Shown: positions 16,772 through 26,371, counted from the stretch's first letter. The stretch is DNA of 64,000 nt from Ruminococcus sp. (GCA_017403985.1 JAFRDE010000041.1:18273-82272); one strand, 5' to 3'. Notes: generated from the letters alone by a model not told the origin. Program-made: numbers and translations.

Positions 16772-17608
16772 ATGAAAAGAATTATCGCATTAATGATGGC
16801 TTTACTGATCATCGGAGTCATAATGACCGCCTGCGGAGAAAGCACAAACAACAGCAGCGATCCTGTCGCAACGATCGACGAAAAGGGCGCGAACCCCACT
16901 GAGGTCGTCGTATTTGCCGCGGCAAGCATGACCGAGACGCTCGAAGAACTCGCCGATAAATATGAGGCGGATCATCCCACCGTCAAGCTGACTTACAACT
17001 TTGATTCCTCAGGCACCTTAAAGACCCAGATCGAAGAGGGCGCCGCGTGCGATCTCTTTATCTCCGCGGCTCAGAAGCAGATGAACGGACTCGAGGAAGG
17101 CGGTTACATCGACAGCGATACCCGTATCGACTTGCTGGAGAACAAGGTCGCTCTGTGCGTCGCAGAGAATTCCGATTCCGGGATCAAGTCATATGACGAC
17201 ATGAAAGATCATCTGGAATCGGGCGACGTCCTGATGGCGATCGGCAACGAGGACGTTCCGGTCGGACAGTACACGCAGAAGATCTTCACGTATTACGGTC
17301 TCGATGAAGCTGCGCTCAACGATAAAGGCGTGCTGACCTACGGCTCCAACGTCAAGGAAGTCACCACACAGGTCGCCGAGGGTACCGTCGATTGCGGAAT
17401 CATTTATCAGACAGACGCTTATTCCGCAGGCTTGGACGTCGCCGATACCGCGACCGAGGAGATGTGCGGTCAGGTCATCTATCCCGCCGCCGTTCTCAGC
17501 AACAGCAAGGCGTCAGCAGAAGCAAAAGCGTTCCTCGATTATTTACAAACGGCAGACGCGTCCGCAGTATTTGAAAAGGTCGGCTTTTCGCCTCTTGCAG
17601 GCAAGTAA
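16772..17608 (+). CDS. modA: Molybdate/tungstate ABC transporter substrate-binding lipoprotein
   Basis: 278 residues, exported and lipid-anchored: a signal sequence ends in the lipobox IMTAC. The mature part has the ModA pattern VVVFAAASMTETLEEL, FDSSGTLKTQIEEGA and DLFISAAQKQMN, and the distal VDCGIIYQTDA. It captures oxyanions for ModBC. SD AAAGG precedes the ATG. First gene of the mod-moa operon. Molybdate versus tungstate cannot be distinguished by eye. Confidence 0.93.
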   Translation: MKRIIALMMALLIIGVIMTACGESTNNSSDPVATIDEKGANPTEVVVFAAASMTETLEELADKYEADHPTVKLTYNFDSSGTLKTQIEEGAACDLFISAAQKQMNGLEEGGYIDSDTRIDLLENKVALCVAENSDSGIKSYDDMKDHLESGDVLMAIGNEDVPVGQYTQKIFTYYGLDEAALNDKGVLTYGSNVKEVTTQVAEGTVDCGIIYQTDAYSAGLDVADTATEEMCGQVIYPAAVLSNSKASAEAKAFLDYLQTADASAVFEKVGFSPLAGK

Positions 17609-17640
17609 TAAGCAGTATTTATCAATTACCGGAGATCATC

Positions 17641-18306
17641 ATGGATCTGTATCCCTTATACAATTCATTAAGAATATCAGCCATATCGGCAATCGTCGTA
17701 TTCTTCATCGGTATCGCGGCGGCGTATTACATCGCGAAGCTCCCGCGCTTCATCAAAGGCATACTGGACGTCATCTTCACCCTGCCGCTGGTTCTGCCGC
17801 CGACGGTCGTGGGCTATCTTCTGCTGCTCGTATTGGGACCTAAAAGATCAGTCGGATCGTTTTTTCTCGATACCTTTGACGTACGGCTGACGATGCAGTG
17901 GTGGTCGGCGATCTTCGCCGTCACGGTGATCGTGTTCCCGCTGATGTACCGCACGGCAAGAGGCGCTTTCGAGCGCTTTGACGAAAATTTAGCCGACGCG
18001 GGCAGGACGCTCGGGCTCTCCAACTCTTACATATTCTGGCGCATCCGCATCCCCTACTGCAGGCAGGGGATCATCGCGGGCGTGGTGCTGTCGTTCGCCA
18101 GAGCGCTGGGCGAATACGGCGCGACCTCGATGATCGCGGGCTATACGCCCGGCAAGACGGCTACCGTCTCCACCGCCGTTTATCAGCTCTGGCGCACCGG
18201 CAACGATGCGCTCGCCCTGAAATGGGTGCTGATCAACATCGCGATCTCAGCGGTCGTTCTGTTCATACTGAACTGGATCGAAAAGCCGCAAAGGAGGCGA
18301 AGCTGA
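17641..18306 (+). CDS. modB: Molybdate ABC transporter permease
   Basis: 221 residues, five hydrophobic segments. The permease EAA-type loop reads DAGRTLGLSNSYIFWRIRIP, and the ALGEYGATSMIAG stretch is characteristic of ModB. GGAG lies upstream of the ATG. Its TGA stop overlaps the modC ATG by one base (TGATG). Confidence 0.93.
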   Translation: MDLYPLYNSLRISAISAIVVFFIGIAAAYYIAKLPRFIKGILDVIFTLPLVLPPTVVGYLLLLVLGPKRSVGSFFLDTFDVRLTMQWWSAIFAVTVIVFPLMYRTARGAFERFDENLADAGRTLGLSNSYIFWRIRIPYCRQGIIAGVVLSFARALGEYGATSMIAGYTPGKTATVSTAVYQLWRTGNDALALKWVLINIAISAVVLFILNWIEKPQRRRS

Positions 18307-19001
18307 TGCTGTACGTCAACATCGAAAAGAAACTTGACCGTTATACGCTGAAAGCCGCATTTGAGTGCGACCACAATACACTCGCCCTGTTCGGCGCTTC
18401 GGGAGCCGGCAAAAGCATGACGCTGAAATGCATCGCCGGTATTGAAAAGCCCGACAAGGGTGTGATACAATTAAACGGCAAAACACTCTTTGACAGTGAG
18501 AAAAAGATCAACCTGCCGCCGCAGAAGCGCCATGTCGGCTACCTGTTTCAGGACTATGCCCTCTTCCCCAACATGACCGTCAGCGGCAATATCACGGCGG
18601 GTTTGAGGAAACTGCCGAAAGCGGAACGGGAAACAAAACTGCGCGAGCTGATCAACCGTTTTCATCTGGACGGTCTGGAAGATCGTAAGCCCGATACATT
18701 GTCGGGCGGCGAAAAACAACGGGTCGCCCTCGCGAGGATCTTCGCATCTTCTCCGGAGGTATTACTGCTGGACGAGCCCTTTTCTTCATTGGATACCATG
18801 CTGAAATTACAGCTCATCCCCTATATCCGCGGGATCATCGCCGATTTCGGCGGTGAAACGATACTGGTGTCGCACGATATCGACGAGGTGCGACAGCTTT
18901 GTCACGCGCTCATCCCCATCGCGGACGGCGTTACCGCAGACGCTCAGGATACAGAAGAATACTATATTACACTAAAGGAACAATTTGAAAACCTGAAATG
19001 A
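18306..19001 (+). CDS. modC: Molybdate ABC transporter ATPase lacking the TOBE domain
   Basis: 231 residues: Walker A GASGAGKS (30-37), Q-loop FQDYALFPNM, signature LSGGEKQR (132-139), Walker B VLLLDEP (152-158) and H-loop SH at 189-190. Classical ModC is about 350 residues with a C-terminal molybdate-binding TOBE domain; here only a short tail follows the ATPase core. Short ModC-like ATPases do exist. The start at 18306 is fixed by coupling to modB; it overlaps moaA by 4 bases. Confidence 0.88.
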   Translation: MLYVNIEKKLDRYTLKAAFECDHNTLALFGASGAGKSMTLKCIAGIEKPDKGVIQLNGKTLFDSEKKINLPPQKRHVGYLFQDYALFPNMTVSGNITAGLRKLPKAERETKLRELINRFHLDGLEDRKPDTLSGGEKQRVALARIFASSPEVLLLDEPFSSLDTMLKLQLIPYIRGIIADFGGETILVSHDIDEVRQLCHALIPIADGVTADAQDTEEYYITLKEQFENLK

Positions 19002-19948
19002 TGATACAAGACAGCTACGGAAGAAAAATCGAATATCTGCGCCTGTCCGTCACCGACCTGTGCAATTATCGGTGCATCTACTGTATGCCCGAAGAGGGCG
19101 TATGCAAGAAAGCGCACAGCGATATCCTCAGCATCGAGGAAATGACTGAGATCGTGCGCGCGGCTCACGCGCTCGGAATCAAAAAAATTCGTCTGACAGG
19201 CGGCGAACCTCTTGTTCGCAGAGGGATCATTACACTCTGCGAGAATATCAAAGCGATCGATCCTGAGATCGAACTGGGGATCACCACCAACGGCTCGCTG
19301 TTAGCGCCGATGGCAAAGGACTTAAAAGCGGCGGGCGTCGACCGGCTGAATATCAGCCTCGACAGCCTTGATCCCGAAACCTTCAGAACAATCACCCGAG
19401 GCGGCGACCTGCAGGACGTGTTGAACGGTATCAGGGCGGCGCAGGCAGCGGGCTTTGACAACATCAAGATCAATGCCGTACTGCTCAAAGGGATCAATGA
19501 AAAGGATATTCTTGATCTGATCCGCTTGACAAAAGACGAAACCATCCATGTGCGGTTCATCGAGCTGATGCCTCTCGGTGTTGCGAAGCACTGGAACAGC
19601 GACAGATTCATCTCGACCGAAGCAATCGAAAAACACATGATAAATGCCGATTTAATCAAAATAGACGGCGTCGCGAGGGTTTACAGACTGCCGGGTCACA
19701 AAGGTACCGTCGGGCTGATCTGTCCGATGTCGAACAGCTTCTGTCCCACATGCAACAAGATCCGCGTCACAGCGGACGGAAAGCTCAAGCCCTGCCTGCA
19801 CTCGGATCAGGAGATCGACCTCAGAGGATTACACGGTGAGGCGCTGACGCAGGCGATCCGTGACGGGATCACGCAGAAACCCGAGAGTCATCACTTCGGC
19901 GCGGCAGACGCCGCGACCGAACGCTTTATGAATGAGATCGGAGGATAG
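18998..19948 (+). CDS. moaA: GTP 3',8-cyclase (molybdopterin step 1)
   Basis: Radical SAM enzyme of 316 residues that converts GTP to 3',8-cyclo-GTP, the first step of molybdopterin synthesis. The SAM cluster is C22-NYR-C26-IY-C29. [10 protein letters not shown] follows. A second C-terminal cluster [15 protein letters not shown] binds substrate. The ATG overlaps the end of modC (4 bases). The usual C-terminal GG is present (NEIGG). Confidence 0.95.
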   Translation: MMIQDSYGRKIEYLRLSVTDLCNYRCIYCMPEEGVCKKAHSDILSIEEMTEIVRAAHALGIKKIRLTGGEPLVRRGIITLCENIKAIDPEIELGITTNGSLLAPMAKDLKAAGVDRLNISLDSLDPETFRTITRGGDLQDVLNGIRAAQAAGFDNIKINAVLLKGINEKDILDLIRLTKDETIHVRFIELMPLGVAKHWNSDRFISTEAIEKHMINADLIKIDGVARVYRLPGHKGTVGLICPMSNSFCPTCNKIRVTADGKLKPCLHSDQEIDLRGLHGEALTQAIRDGITQKPESHHFGAADAATERFMNEIGG

Positions 19949-19949
19949 T

Positions 19950-20414
19950 ATGGATTTTTCTCATATCAATGAACAGGGACGCGCCAAGATGGTCGACGTC
20001 ACGGATAAGGACGAGACCTTCCGCGAGGCAAAAGCCGCCGGTACGGTAAACGTCAGAACAGAAACAATGGAGCTGATCAAAAGCGGCGGCGTCAAAAAGG
20101 GCGACGTTCTCTCCGTGGCGCAGATCGCCGGAATCATGGCGGCGAAAAAGACCTCCGATATCATCCCGATGTGTCATCCGCTGACGCTCAGCGGCGTGGA
20201 TATCTCTTTCGAGCTGACCGATACACAGATACATATCACTGCGGCCGTCAAATGCAAGGGCAGTACCGGCGTGGAGATGGAAGCGCTGACCGCCGTCAGC
20301 ACCGCGGCGCTCACGATTTACGATATGTGCAAGGCGGTACAGAGAGATATCACGATCACCGATATCCGTCTGTTGTACAAAAGCGGCGGCAAAAGCGGGG
20401 TGTTCGAGCGATGA
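19950..20414 (+). CDS. moaC: Cyclic pyranopterin monophosphate synthase
   Basis: 154 residues, normal for MoaC, which makes cPMP together with MoaA. Signatures are [14 protein letters not shown] at the N-terminus, PMCHPL in the middle and [15 protein letters not shown] near the active site. The ATG at 19950 has GGAGG 6 bases upstream and lies one base after the moaA stop. Its stop overlaps the MOSC gene by 4 bases. Confidence 0.95.
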   Translation: MDFSHINEQGRAKMVDVTDKDETFREAKAAGTVNVRTETMELIKSGGVKKGDVLSVAQIAGIMAAKKTSDIIPMCHPLTLSGVDISFELTDTQIHITAAVKCKGSTGVEMEALTAVSTAALTIYDMCKAVQRDITITDIRLLYKSGGKSGVFER

Positions 20415-20854
20415 ACGAAACGGTTTTGGCAGTCTGTATCAGCGAGCAGAAGGGTACGCGCAAGCATCCCGTACCCTCAGTTGTATTAAAAGAGGATCAC
20501 GGGATCATCGGCGACGCGCACGCAGGAGCATGGCATCGGCAAATCAGCCTGTTAGCCGATGAAAGCGTTGATAAGATGCGCGCTAAGGGCGTGGTACTGC
20601 AAGCAGGCGATTTTGCCGAAAACATCCTCACCAAAGGGATCGATCTCAAGAACCTGCCCGTCGGCACCAAAATGATCATCGGTGAAGCGGAATTAGAAGT
20701 CACGCAGATCGGCAAGGAATGTCACAGCGACTGCGAGATCAGGAAGCTGACCGGACAGTGCGTCATGCCGACCGAGGGTATCTTTGCTATCGTCATTAAA
20801 GGCGGAGAAATCCGACCGGGAGACAGCATACAAGCCTTAAGTCAATTGATATGA
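20411..20854 (+). CDS. MOSC-domain protein
   Basis: 147 residues, a stand-alone MOSC (molybdenum cofactor sulfurase C-terminal) domain, with [27 protein letters not shown] and [15 protein letters not shown] domains bind molybdopterin and some use a cysteine to carry sulfur; several cysteines are present. It is coupled to moaC (ATGA overlap), so a role in cofactor maturation is likely. Exact chemistry is unknown. Confidence 0.88.
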   Translation: MNETVLAVCISEQKGTRKHPVPSVVLKEDHGIIGDAHAGAWHRQISLLADESVDKMRAKGVVLQAGDFAENILTKGIDLKNLPVGTKMIIGEAELEVTQIGKECHSDCEIRKLTGQCVMPTEGIFAIVIKGGEIRPGDSIQALSQLI

Positions 20855-20898
20855 TCGAAACAGTGTTTGACTGCCATAACAGAAAAGAACTGTTCCTC

Positions 20899-20978
20899 TT
20901 TGTGGGATTGCCGCGCCCTAAAGGGCTCGCAATGACAGTTATTTTGTGGGATCGTCAGCCCAAAAGGGCACGAAACGA
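20899..20978. repeat. Family B solo end plus a diverged second copy
   Basis: TGTGGGATTGCCGCG..CTCGCAATGACA (20899-20937), then TGTGGGATCGTCAGCCC..GGGCACGA (20945-20978). It fills the gap between the MOSC gene and the moeA-like gene. Confidence 0.75.
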
Positions 20979-20999
20979 TAATCATACGGAGAAAAAAGC

Positions 21000-22016
21000 A
21001 TGAAACTGATTAAAACCATCGACGCCGTCGGACACGTGCTGTGCCACGACATGACGCAGATCATCCCCGGAGAATATAAGGGAGCGCGCTTTCGCAAGGG
21101 ACATATCGTTACCGAAGAAGATATCCCCGTCCTGCTGAGCATGGGCAAGGAGAACCTCTACATCTACGAAATGGACGAAAACAAGCTCCACGAAAACGAC
21201 GCGGCAGAGATCCTGTGCAAAATCTGCAAAGGACAAAACATCAGCCGCAGCGACGTCAAAGAAGGTAAGACAGAACTGAAAGCGGAGATCGACGGTCTGT
21301 TCACCGTCAACCGCGACAAGCTCAACGCGATCAATTCTGTCGACGAGCTCATGATCGCGACCCGCAAGGGCGATACCGCCGTACATAAAGGAGATAAACT
21401 GGCGGGCACCCGCGTGATCCCGCTGGTCATCGACAAAGCAAAGCTCGATGAAGCCGAACGGATTGCCGGCGATACGCCGATCATGAGCGTCCTCCCCTAT
21501 CGGTTAAAAACCGCCGGTATCATCACCACCGGCAGCGAGGTGTTCCACGGCAGGATCGAGGACCGTTTCACGCCCGTCCTGATCGAAAAGCTGAAAGCCT
21601 ACGGCATTGACGTCACAAGTCATATCCTGTGCGACGACGACGCCGAAAACATCAAAGAAGCCATCAAGCTCGTCCGCGGCAACGTCGATATGATCCTGTG
21701 CACCGGCGGCATGAGCGTCGACCCCGACGACAACACGCCCGGCGCGATCAAACTCAGCGGCGCGGATATCGTCACCTACGGCGCGCCCGTCCTGCCCGGC
21801 GCGATGTTCCTGCTGGGATATTACGAGGACGGTACGCCTGTCATGGGCTTACCCGGGTGCGTGATGTACGCAAAGGCGACGATCTTCGAATTAGTGCTGC
21901 CGCGGATCGCCGCGGGCGTCAGACTCAGCAAAGCGGATTTCGTCGCGTACGGCGAGGGCGGTTTGTGCCTCGGATGTACAGAATGTACCTATCCGCACTG
22001 TGCGTTCGGGAAGTAA
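21000..22016 (+). CDS. MoeA-like molybdopterin-binding protein (short form)
   Basis: 338 residues, shorter than MoeA (about 400). The central MoCF domain has TAGIITTGSEVFHGRI, then CTGGMSVDPDDNTP and VLPGAMFLLGYY, and MGLPGCVMYA, all typical of molybdopterin-binding domains. The C-terminus ends in a four-cysteine motif CLGCTECTYPHCAFGK, seen in clostridial members. It likely inserts molybdate or tungstate into molybdopterin. GGAG lies 10 bases before the ATG. The family B repeat separates it from the MOSC gene, but direction and theme indicate one operon. Confidence 0.85.
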   Translation: MKLIKTIDAVGHVLCHDMTQIIPGEYKGARFRKGHIVTEEDIPVLLSMGKENLYIYEMDENKLHENDAAEILCKICKGQNISRSDVKEGKTELKAEIDGLFTVNRDKLNAINSVDELMIATRKGDTAVHKGDKLAGTRVIPLVIDKAKLDEAERIAGDTPIMSVLPYRLKTAGIITTGSEVFHGRIEDRFTPVLIEKLKAYGIDVTSHILCDDDAENIKEAIKLVRGNVDMILCTGGMSVDPDDNTPGAIKLSGADIVTYGAPVLPGAMFLLGYYEDGTPVMGLPGCVMYAKATIFELVLPRIAAGVRLSKADFVAYGEGGLCLGCTECTYPHCAFGK

Positions 22017-22029
22017 GGAGATATTCACT

Positions 22030-22503
22030 ATGTACAAAGCAAGCGTCATCACCGTCAGCGACAGAGCAGCAAACGGAATCTACGAGGATCAAAGCGGTCC
22101 CGCGGTCAGCAAAATGCTCATAGCGCAGGGATATGATGTTATGAACACAACAATAATTTCCGACGAGAAAAATAAAATCATTGAAACACTGGTGAAAGAA
22201 TGTGAAAGCGGCGTTCATCTGATCGTCACCACAGGCGGAACAGGCTTCGCGCCGACCGACGTCACGCCCGAAGCGACCAAAGCCGTCATCGAAAAGGAAG
22301 CGCCCGGTATCGCCGAGTATATGCGGCAAAAAAGCATGGAGATCACGCCGAGGGGAATGCTCTCACGTGGAATCGCGGGGATCAGAGGAAACAGCCTGAT
22401 CATCAACCTGCCCGGTTCACCGAAGGGAGCGACAGAAAACCTCGGCTTCATCCTCCCCCACCTCAGGCACGGATTAGATATGCTCAACGGAGAAAAAGAA
22501 TGA
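22030..22503 (+). CDS. mogA: Molybdopterin adenylyltransferase
   Basis: 157 residues of the MogA/MoaB type: SVITVSDRAANG at the N-terminus, LIVTTGGTGFAPTDVTPEAT in the core and IINLPGSPKGATENL near the end. It adenylates molybdopterin before metal insertion. Start ATG at 22030 has AAGGAG at 8 bases. Last gene of the mod-moa operon, followed by a hairpin terminator at 22701. MogA versus MoaB naming is by convention. Confidence 0.9.
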   Translation: MYKASVITVSDRAANGIYEDQSGPAVSKMLIAQGYDVMNTTIISDEKNKIIETLVKECESGVHLIVTTGGTGFAPTDVTPEATKAVIEKEAPGIAEYMRQKSMEITPRGMLSRGIAGIRGNSLIINLPGSPKGATENLGFILPHLRHGLDMLNGEKE

Positions 22504-22586
22504 TCTCAGTAGTCTGAGGTATGTATAGGCACAAGCCTTTCAACATATCAACATCAATGAAATGGGATGAAGTGGGAAAAACCGTT

Positions 22587-22652
22587 TGTCATTGTCATTG
22601 TCATTGTCTTTATCTTTATTTTATTCTTTATCTTTATATTTGTCTTTATCTT
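22587..22652. repeat. Pyrimidine-skewed microsatellite-like tract
   Basis: Three copies of TGTCAT, then irregular CTTTAT/TTTATT units. An open frame of hydrophobic residues through it (22567-22788) has the composition of low-complexity DNA, not of a gene. Confidence 0.8.
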
Positions 22653-22700
22653 GGTGCTTTTTGTCACAACTCTGCACAATTGTGCTTTATCACATAAAGA

Positions 22701-22724
22701 AACCGCCCTCGATCGAGAGCGGTT
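22701..22724. terminator. Terminator between mogA operon and dockerin gene
   Basis: AACCGCCCTC gatc GAGAGCGGTT with a T-rich tail on the plus strand and TTTCTTT on the minus; it can serve both convergent units. Confidence 0.8.
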
Positions 22725-22739
22725 ATCTTTTATTCAATA

Positions 22740-23744
22740 TTATCCCGGAACAATTCCGTTTTCAAACTTGATGTACTCTTCTGCCTGATGACCCGCATTG
22801 TCGATCGCGATCACTTTGACGATATAGCCGGCTCCCCATTCAAGCATCGACATATCCCAGTCGGTCTCCGTTCTCGAGAAGAAGCCGCAGCAGAGGAAAA
22901 GATCGCCTTCATCATTATACGGATACATACCCCAGTCTGTATCGGGATGCTCGGAAACATAATGATTGAAATGCGCAACATCTTCTTGTGTCAGCGAACA
23001 GGTCGTATTGTCATTTCCGTACGCCCAATCCTCAAGACGATAGAGTTCCAGCGCGTACTGATACGGTCCCGTGCCGCCCATCGCCTCAGCGATCAGGCCG
23101 AGATCATAGCTTGTGCCCGGCAGGTCTCTCCATCTGACGCTCTTGAAGCCGAATTCATCATACGGATAATCTTCAACCACCTGATAATCGAAGATAGTTT
23201 TATCTTCATAAAAGCCCTGCCAGTTATACACTCTGACCTTGATATTATAGTAACCGCTGTTCTCAAATGTGTGCGTGTAAGTATTGACCGTCGAGCGCTC
23301 CTGTACCAATACCCCGTCCACATAAAACTCAAAAGAGGGAGCGTATTCATCATACTTCACCGCGGTAAAGGTGACCGGCACGCCGACCGACGCTTTGCCG
23401 GATTCATAGGAGGCGTAAAAGCTGTTGACATAGAACCAGTATTCCGCTTCACCGCCGATACCGTAAGGAACATTCATCCCGGCAAGGCTGCGCTGCATCC
23501 ATGTTACGTCCATTACCGTAACGATACCGTCATGGTCAAAGTCCGCCATCGGCTTTTCCCACCAATCATTGAACCCGATCATATCGGCAAGATAACGCTG
23601 CACCAGCGTTACGTCTACGGTATCGAAATCAAAGTTCGAGTCCACGTCGCCGCAGACGTCAGGCGGCAAGGCTGCATTGACATTCAGCGTAAACAGAGCA
23701 ACAAAAATAATCAAAGCTAATAATAAAGAAATGATTTTTTTCAT
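22740..23744 (-). CDS. Secreted protein with N-terminal dockerin and PKD/Ig-like domain
   Basis: 334 residues. A signal peptide (about 1-24) is followed directly by a dockerin with two calcium repeats (GDVDSNFDFDTVDVTLVQRY at 32 and DFDHDGIVTVMDVTWMQRS at 68). Then comes a beta-rich region resembling PKD/triple-tyrosine Ig-like modules (FTAVKYDEYAPSFEFYVDG; YTHTFENSGYYNIKVRVYN), twice over. No catalytic motif was recognised. It probably docks to a cohesin-bearing scaffold and serves a binding or structural role. AAAGGA precedes the ATG. Monocistronic. Confidence 0.78.
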   Translation of the reverse strand: MKKIISLLLALIIFVALFTLNVNAALPPDVCGDVDSNFDFDTVDVTLVQRYLADMIGFNDWWEKPMADFDHDGIVTVMDVTWMQRSLAGMNVPYGIGGEAEYWFYVNSFYASYESGKASVGVPVTFTAVKYDEYAPSFEFYVDGVLVQERSTVNTYTHTFENSGYYNIKVRVYNWQGFYEDKTIFDYQVVEDYPYDEFGFKSVRWRDLPGTSYDLGLIAEAMGGTGPYQYALELYRLEDWAYGNDNTTCSLTQEDVAHFNHYVSEHPDTDWGMYPYNDEGDLFLCCGFFSRTETDWDMSMLEWGAGYIVKVIAIDNAGHQAEEYIKFENGIVPG

Positions 23745-23855
23745 AAAGCAACTTCCTTTATACTAATCAAGGAGTCCAACGATGGATTGCGGAAATCAAA
23801 CCGATAAGAATATCGAGTTTTTAATGAAAATCAGTATTATACTCTCGCTGTTCAA

Positions 23856-23879
23856 AACCGCCCCTTTTCAGAGGCGGTT
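23856..23879 (-). terminator. Terminator of ackA
   Basis: AACCGCC / GGCGGTT stem extended by a partial TCT/AGA-like pairing, followed by TTTTG on the minus strand, 18 bases beyond the ackA stop. Confidence 0.75.
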
Positions 23880-23896
23880 GAATCAGTTGATGTATC

Positions 23897-25099
23897 TTAC
23901 AGCTTTTCTACGATAGACTTGGTATCTCTCGCGATCGCGAGCTCCTCGTTGGTCGCGATAACGGCAACGGGGATGGAGGAATCGTCAGCGGAGATAAACG
24001 CCGTATCTCTGGTCACGGCGTTGACTTCCTTGTTCAGCTTCACGCCTGCGAATGCGAGATAATCGATGACCGCCTCACGCAGCGCGGGCTGATTCTCGCC
24101 CAGACCAGCGGTGAAGACGATACCGTCGCAGCCGCCCATCGCGACCCAATACTGACCGATGTACTTCGCGATCTGGTAGTACAGCATCTCGTGAACGAGC
24201 TTTGCGCGGTGGTTGCCGGCTTCCTCGGCGGCGGTAACGTCGCGGTCGTCGGAGGAGACACCGGATACGCCTAAAAGACCGGATTTCTTGTTCAGCAGGG
24301 TGTTCATCTCCTGCGGAGAGAGGTTATCCTTCTCGGCGATAAAGGTGACGACGGAGGGATCGAGGCAGCCGGAGCGGGTACCCATCAGGATACCGTCGAG
24401 GGGCGTCAGACCCATGGAGGTGTCGATAACCTTGCCGTTCTTGACGGCGGTGATGGAGGAACCGTTGCCGATATGGCAAGTGATGAGCTTGAGGTCCTTG
24501 ATATCCTTGCCCATCAGGTCAGCCATCGCGCCGGAAACAAAGCGGTGGGAGGTGCCGTGAGCGCCGTAACGGCGAACGGCGTACTTCTCATAATACTCGT
24601 ACGGTACAGCGTACATATACGCCTTTTCGGGCATAGTGGAGTGGAACGCGGTATCGAAGACGACGACCATCGGGATCTTGTCGCCGAATACCTGCTGACA
24701 GCCGCGGATCGCCTGTACATGACCGGCGTTGTGGAGCGGAGCAAGCGGGATCAGGCTCTCGATGCCCTTGATAACCTCTTCGGTGACCAGCTCGGGATCG
24801 CTGAACAGCGCGCCGCCCTGGACGATACGGTGACCGATCGCGGCGACCTCGTCAAGGTTCTTGATCACGCCGTATTCTTCGGAAAGAAGCGCGTCGCTGA
24901 CGGCGATGAACGCCTTCGCGTGGTCGGGCATGGGGATCTCTTTGGTGAAAGCGCGTCCGTCGGCAGTCTTATGACCGATAAAGGAGCCTTCCTGACCGAT
25001 ACGCTCGCAGTTGCCCTTTGCGATCATCTGCTCGGTATCCATGTCGATCAGCTGATATTTCAGGCTGGAGCTGCCCGCGTTGATAACTAATATTTTCAT
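23897..25099 (-). CDS. ackA: Acetate kinase
   Basis: Makes ATP and acetate from acetyl phosphate, the last step of acetate fermentation. 400 residues, normal length. N-terminal VINAGSSSLKYQL, then VVFDTAFHSTMP, THRFVSG, CHIGNGSSI, and GMGGCDGIVFTAGLGEN near the C-terminus cover both family signatures. SD AGGAGG lies upstream. The partner pta is not in this window. Own promoter upstream; divergent from TmcAL. Confidence 0.97.
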   Translation of the reverse strand: MKILVINAGSSSLKYQLIDMDTEQMIAKGNCERIGQEGSFIGHKTADGRAFTKEIPMPDHAKAFIAVSDALLSEEYGVIKNLDEVAAIGHRIVQGGALFSDPELVTEEVIKGIESLIPLAPLHNAGHVQAIRGCQQVFGDKIPMVVVFDTAFHSTMPEKAYMYAVPYEYYEKYAVRRYGAHGTSHRFVSGAMADLMGKDIKDLKLITCHIGNGSSITAVKNGKVIDTSMGLTPLDGILMGTRSGCLDPSVVTFIAEKDNLSPQEMNTLLNKKSGLLGVSGVSSDDRDVTAAEEAGNHRAKLVHEMLYYQIAKYIGQYWVAMGGCDGIVFTAGLGENQPALREAVIDYLAFAGVKLNKEVNAVTRDTAFISADDSSIPVAVIATNEELAIARDTKSIVEKL

Positions 25100-25145
25100 A
25101 AACTGTTCCTCCTGTATTGAAAATTCAACAATAATAACATATACT

Positions 25146-25174
25146 ATAATAGTACATAATCATTTGTTTTTCAA
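25146..25174 (-). promoter_or_regulatory. Candidate promoter of ackA
   Basis: TTGAAA, 17 bases, TATTAT on the minus strand, about 50 bases before the start codon. Confidence 0.5.
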
Positions 25175-25204
25175 GCATTTTTCAAGGAAAAGAGGAAGAT
25201 TCGT

Positions 25205-26338
25205 TTGATTGTACAGCGCGCGGCGGTCATTTGTGAATTCAATCCCTTTCATAACGGACATAAATTTCTTTTAGAGAAAATAAAATCAGACCCGCATAAC
25301 GAGATCGTCTGTATCATGAGCGGCAATTTTGTCCAGCGCGGCGATATCGCGATCACCGATAAATACGTGAGAGCACAGGCGGCGCTGGAAAACGGCGCGG
25401 ATATCGTCGTCGAGCTTCCGACAGTATACGCTTTATCAAGCGCACAGGTTTTCGCTGACAACGGCGTTCACATTGCCGCCGCACTCAACTGTAACAGGCT
25501 GTACTTCGGAGCGGAAAACTCCATCAGCGATCTGTCTGAGGTTGCGGGGTTACTGGAAAACGAATTGATAAACGACAAAATTCGTTCCGCGATGAAGGGC
25601 GGGCAGTACTATCCCAAAGCGCTGAGCGCGGCGGTCGGCGATAAACATGCCCATATCCTCGAACAGCCGAACAATATCCTTGCGCTCGAGTACATCAAAG
25701 CATGTCAGAAATACGGTATCCTGCCGATCGCAATTCCGCGTAAGGGCGCGAATCACGATGAAGATGTGATACGCGACGGGATCGCCTCGGCAAGCAAGAT
25801 CCGAGAGATGATCGGGAACGGCGAGTCGTACAAGCTGCTCACGCCGATGGAGATCACCGATCCGTGCCATATCAAAAGCATAGAGCCCGCGATCCTCTAT
25901 CGGCTCAAAACCATCACACCGGAGGAGCTGCATCATATCGCTGACGTCAGCGAGGGCTTAGAATACCGGATCATTGACGCGGCTAAGAAATATAATTCTC
26001 TTACAGAAATATACAACGCCGTCAAAACCAAGCGCTACACCATGGCGCGGATCCGCAGGATCATCCTCTCGGCTTTCTTGGACATCACGCAGGAGATGCA
26101 GAACACGCCTGTCCCCTATCTGCGGATCCTCGGCGTCAGATCGGTACTGTCAGGCACTTTGAGCGGCGCAAAGCTGCCGCTGATCGTCAAAACGAAGACG
26201 GATTATGAAAACTTGAATCATATTTCTGCAAAAGAAATATTCAACGTTGATTTACGCGCCGCCGAAGCGATGAATATCGCCGGCGGACAGATCAACAATG
26301 AATTCTCCCGCGGCGTCATCAGACTTTTAAGCCGATAA
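25205..26338 (+). CDS. tmcAL: tRNA(Met) cytidine acetate ligase
   Basis: 377-residue nucleotidyltransferase-fold protein (YlbM family) that acetylates the wobble cytidine of elongator tRNA-Met using acetate and ATP. The HIGH-like motif is in CEFNPFHNGHKF (residues 10-21); MSGNFVQRGD and ASASKIREM are also typical. The start is TTG at 25205 with AAGAGG 9 bases upstream; no ATG precedes the conserved N-terminus. Since it consumes acetate, the divergent pairing with ackA is notable but may be chance. Confidence 0.9.
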   Translation: MIVQRAAVICEFNPFHNGHKFLLEKIKSDPHNEIVCIMSGNFVQRGDIAITDKYVRAQAALENGADIVVELPTVYALSSAQVFADNGVHIAAALNCNRLYFGAENSISDLSEVAGLLENELINDKIRSAMKGGQYYPKALSAAVGDKHAHILEQPNNILALEYIKACQKYGILPIAIPRKGANHDEDVIRDGIASASKIREMIGNGESYKLLTPMEITDPCHIKSIEPAILYRLKTITPEELHHIADVSEGLEYRIIDAAKKYNSLTEIYNAVKTKRYTMARIRRIILSAFLDITQEMQNTPVPYLRILGVRSVLSGTLSGAKLPLIVKTKTDYENLNHISAKEIFNVDLRAAEAMNIAGGQINNEFSRGVIRLLSR

Positions 26339-26342
26339 AGTA

Positions 26343-26371
26343 TTGCTATTTGAACCGATTACTGATATAAT
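26343..26371 (+). promoter_or_regulatory. Promoter of the TIR-domain gene
   Basis: TTGCTA, 17 bases, TATAAT, starting 5 bases after the tmcAL stop. The perfect -10 and spacing make it convincing. Confidence 0.65.

Noticed and set aside
22567-22788. Open frames of hydrophobic residues in the TGTCAT/CTTTAT tract
   Set aside because: Low-complexity DNA; no start signal and no domain.
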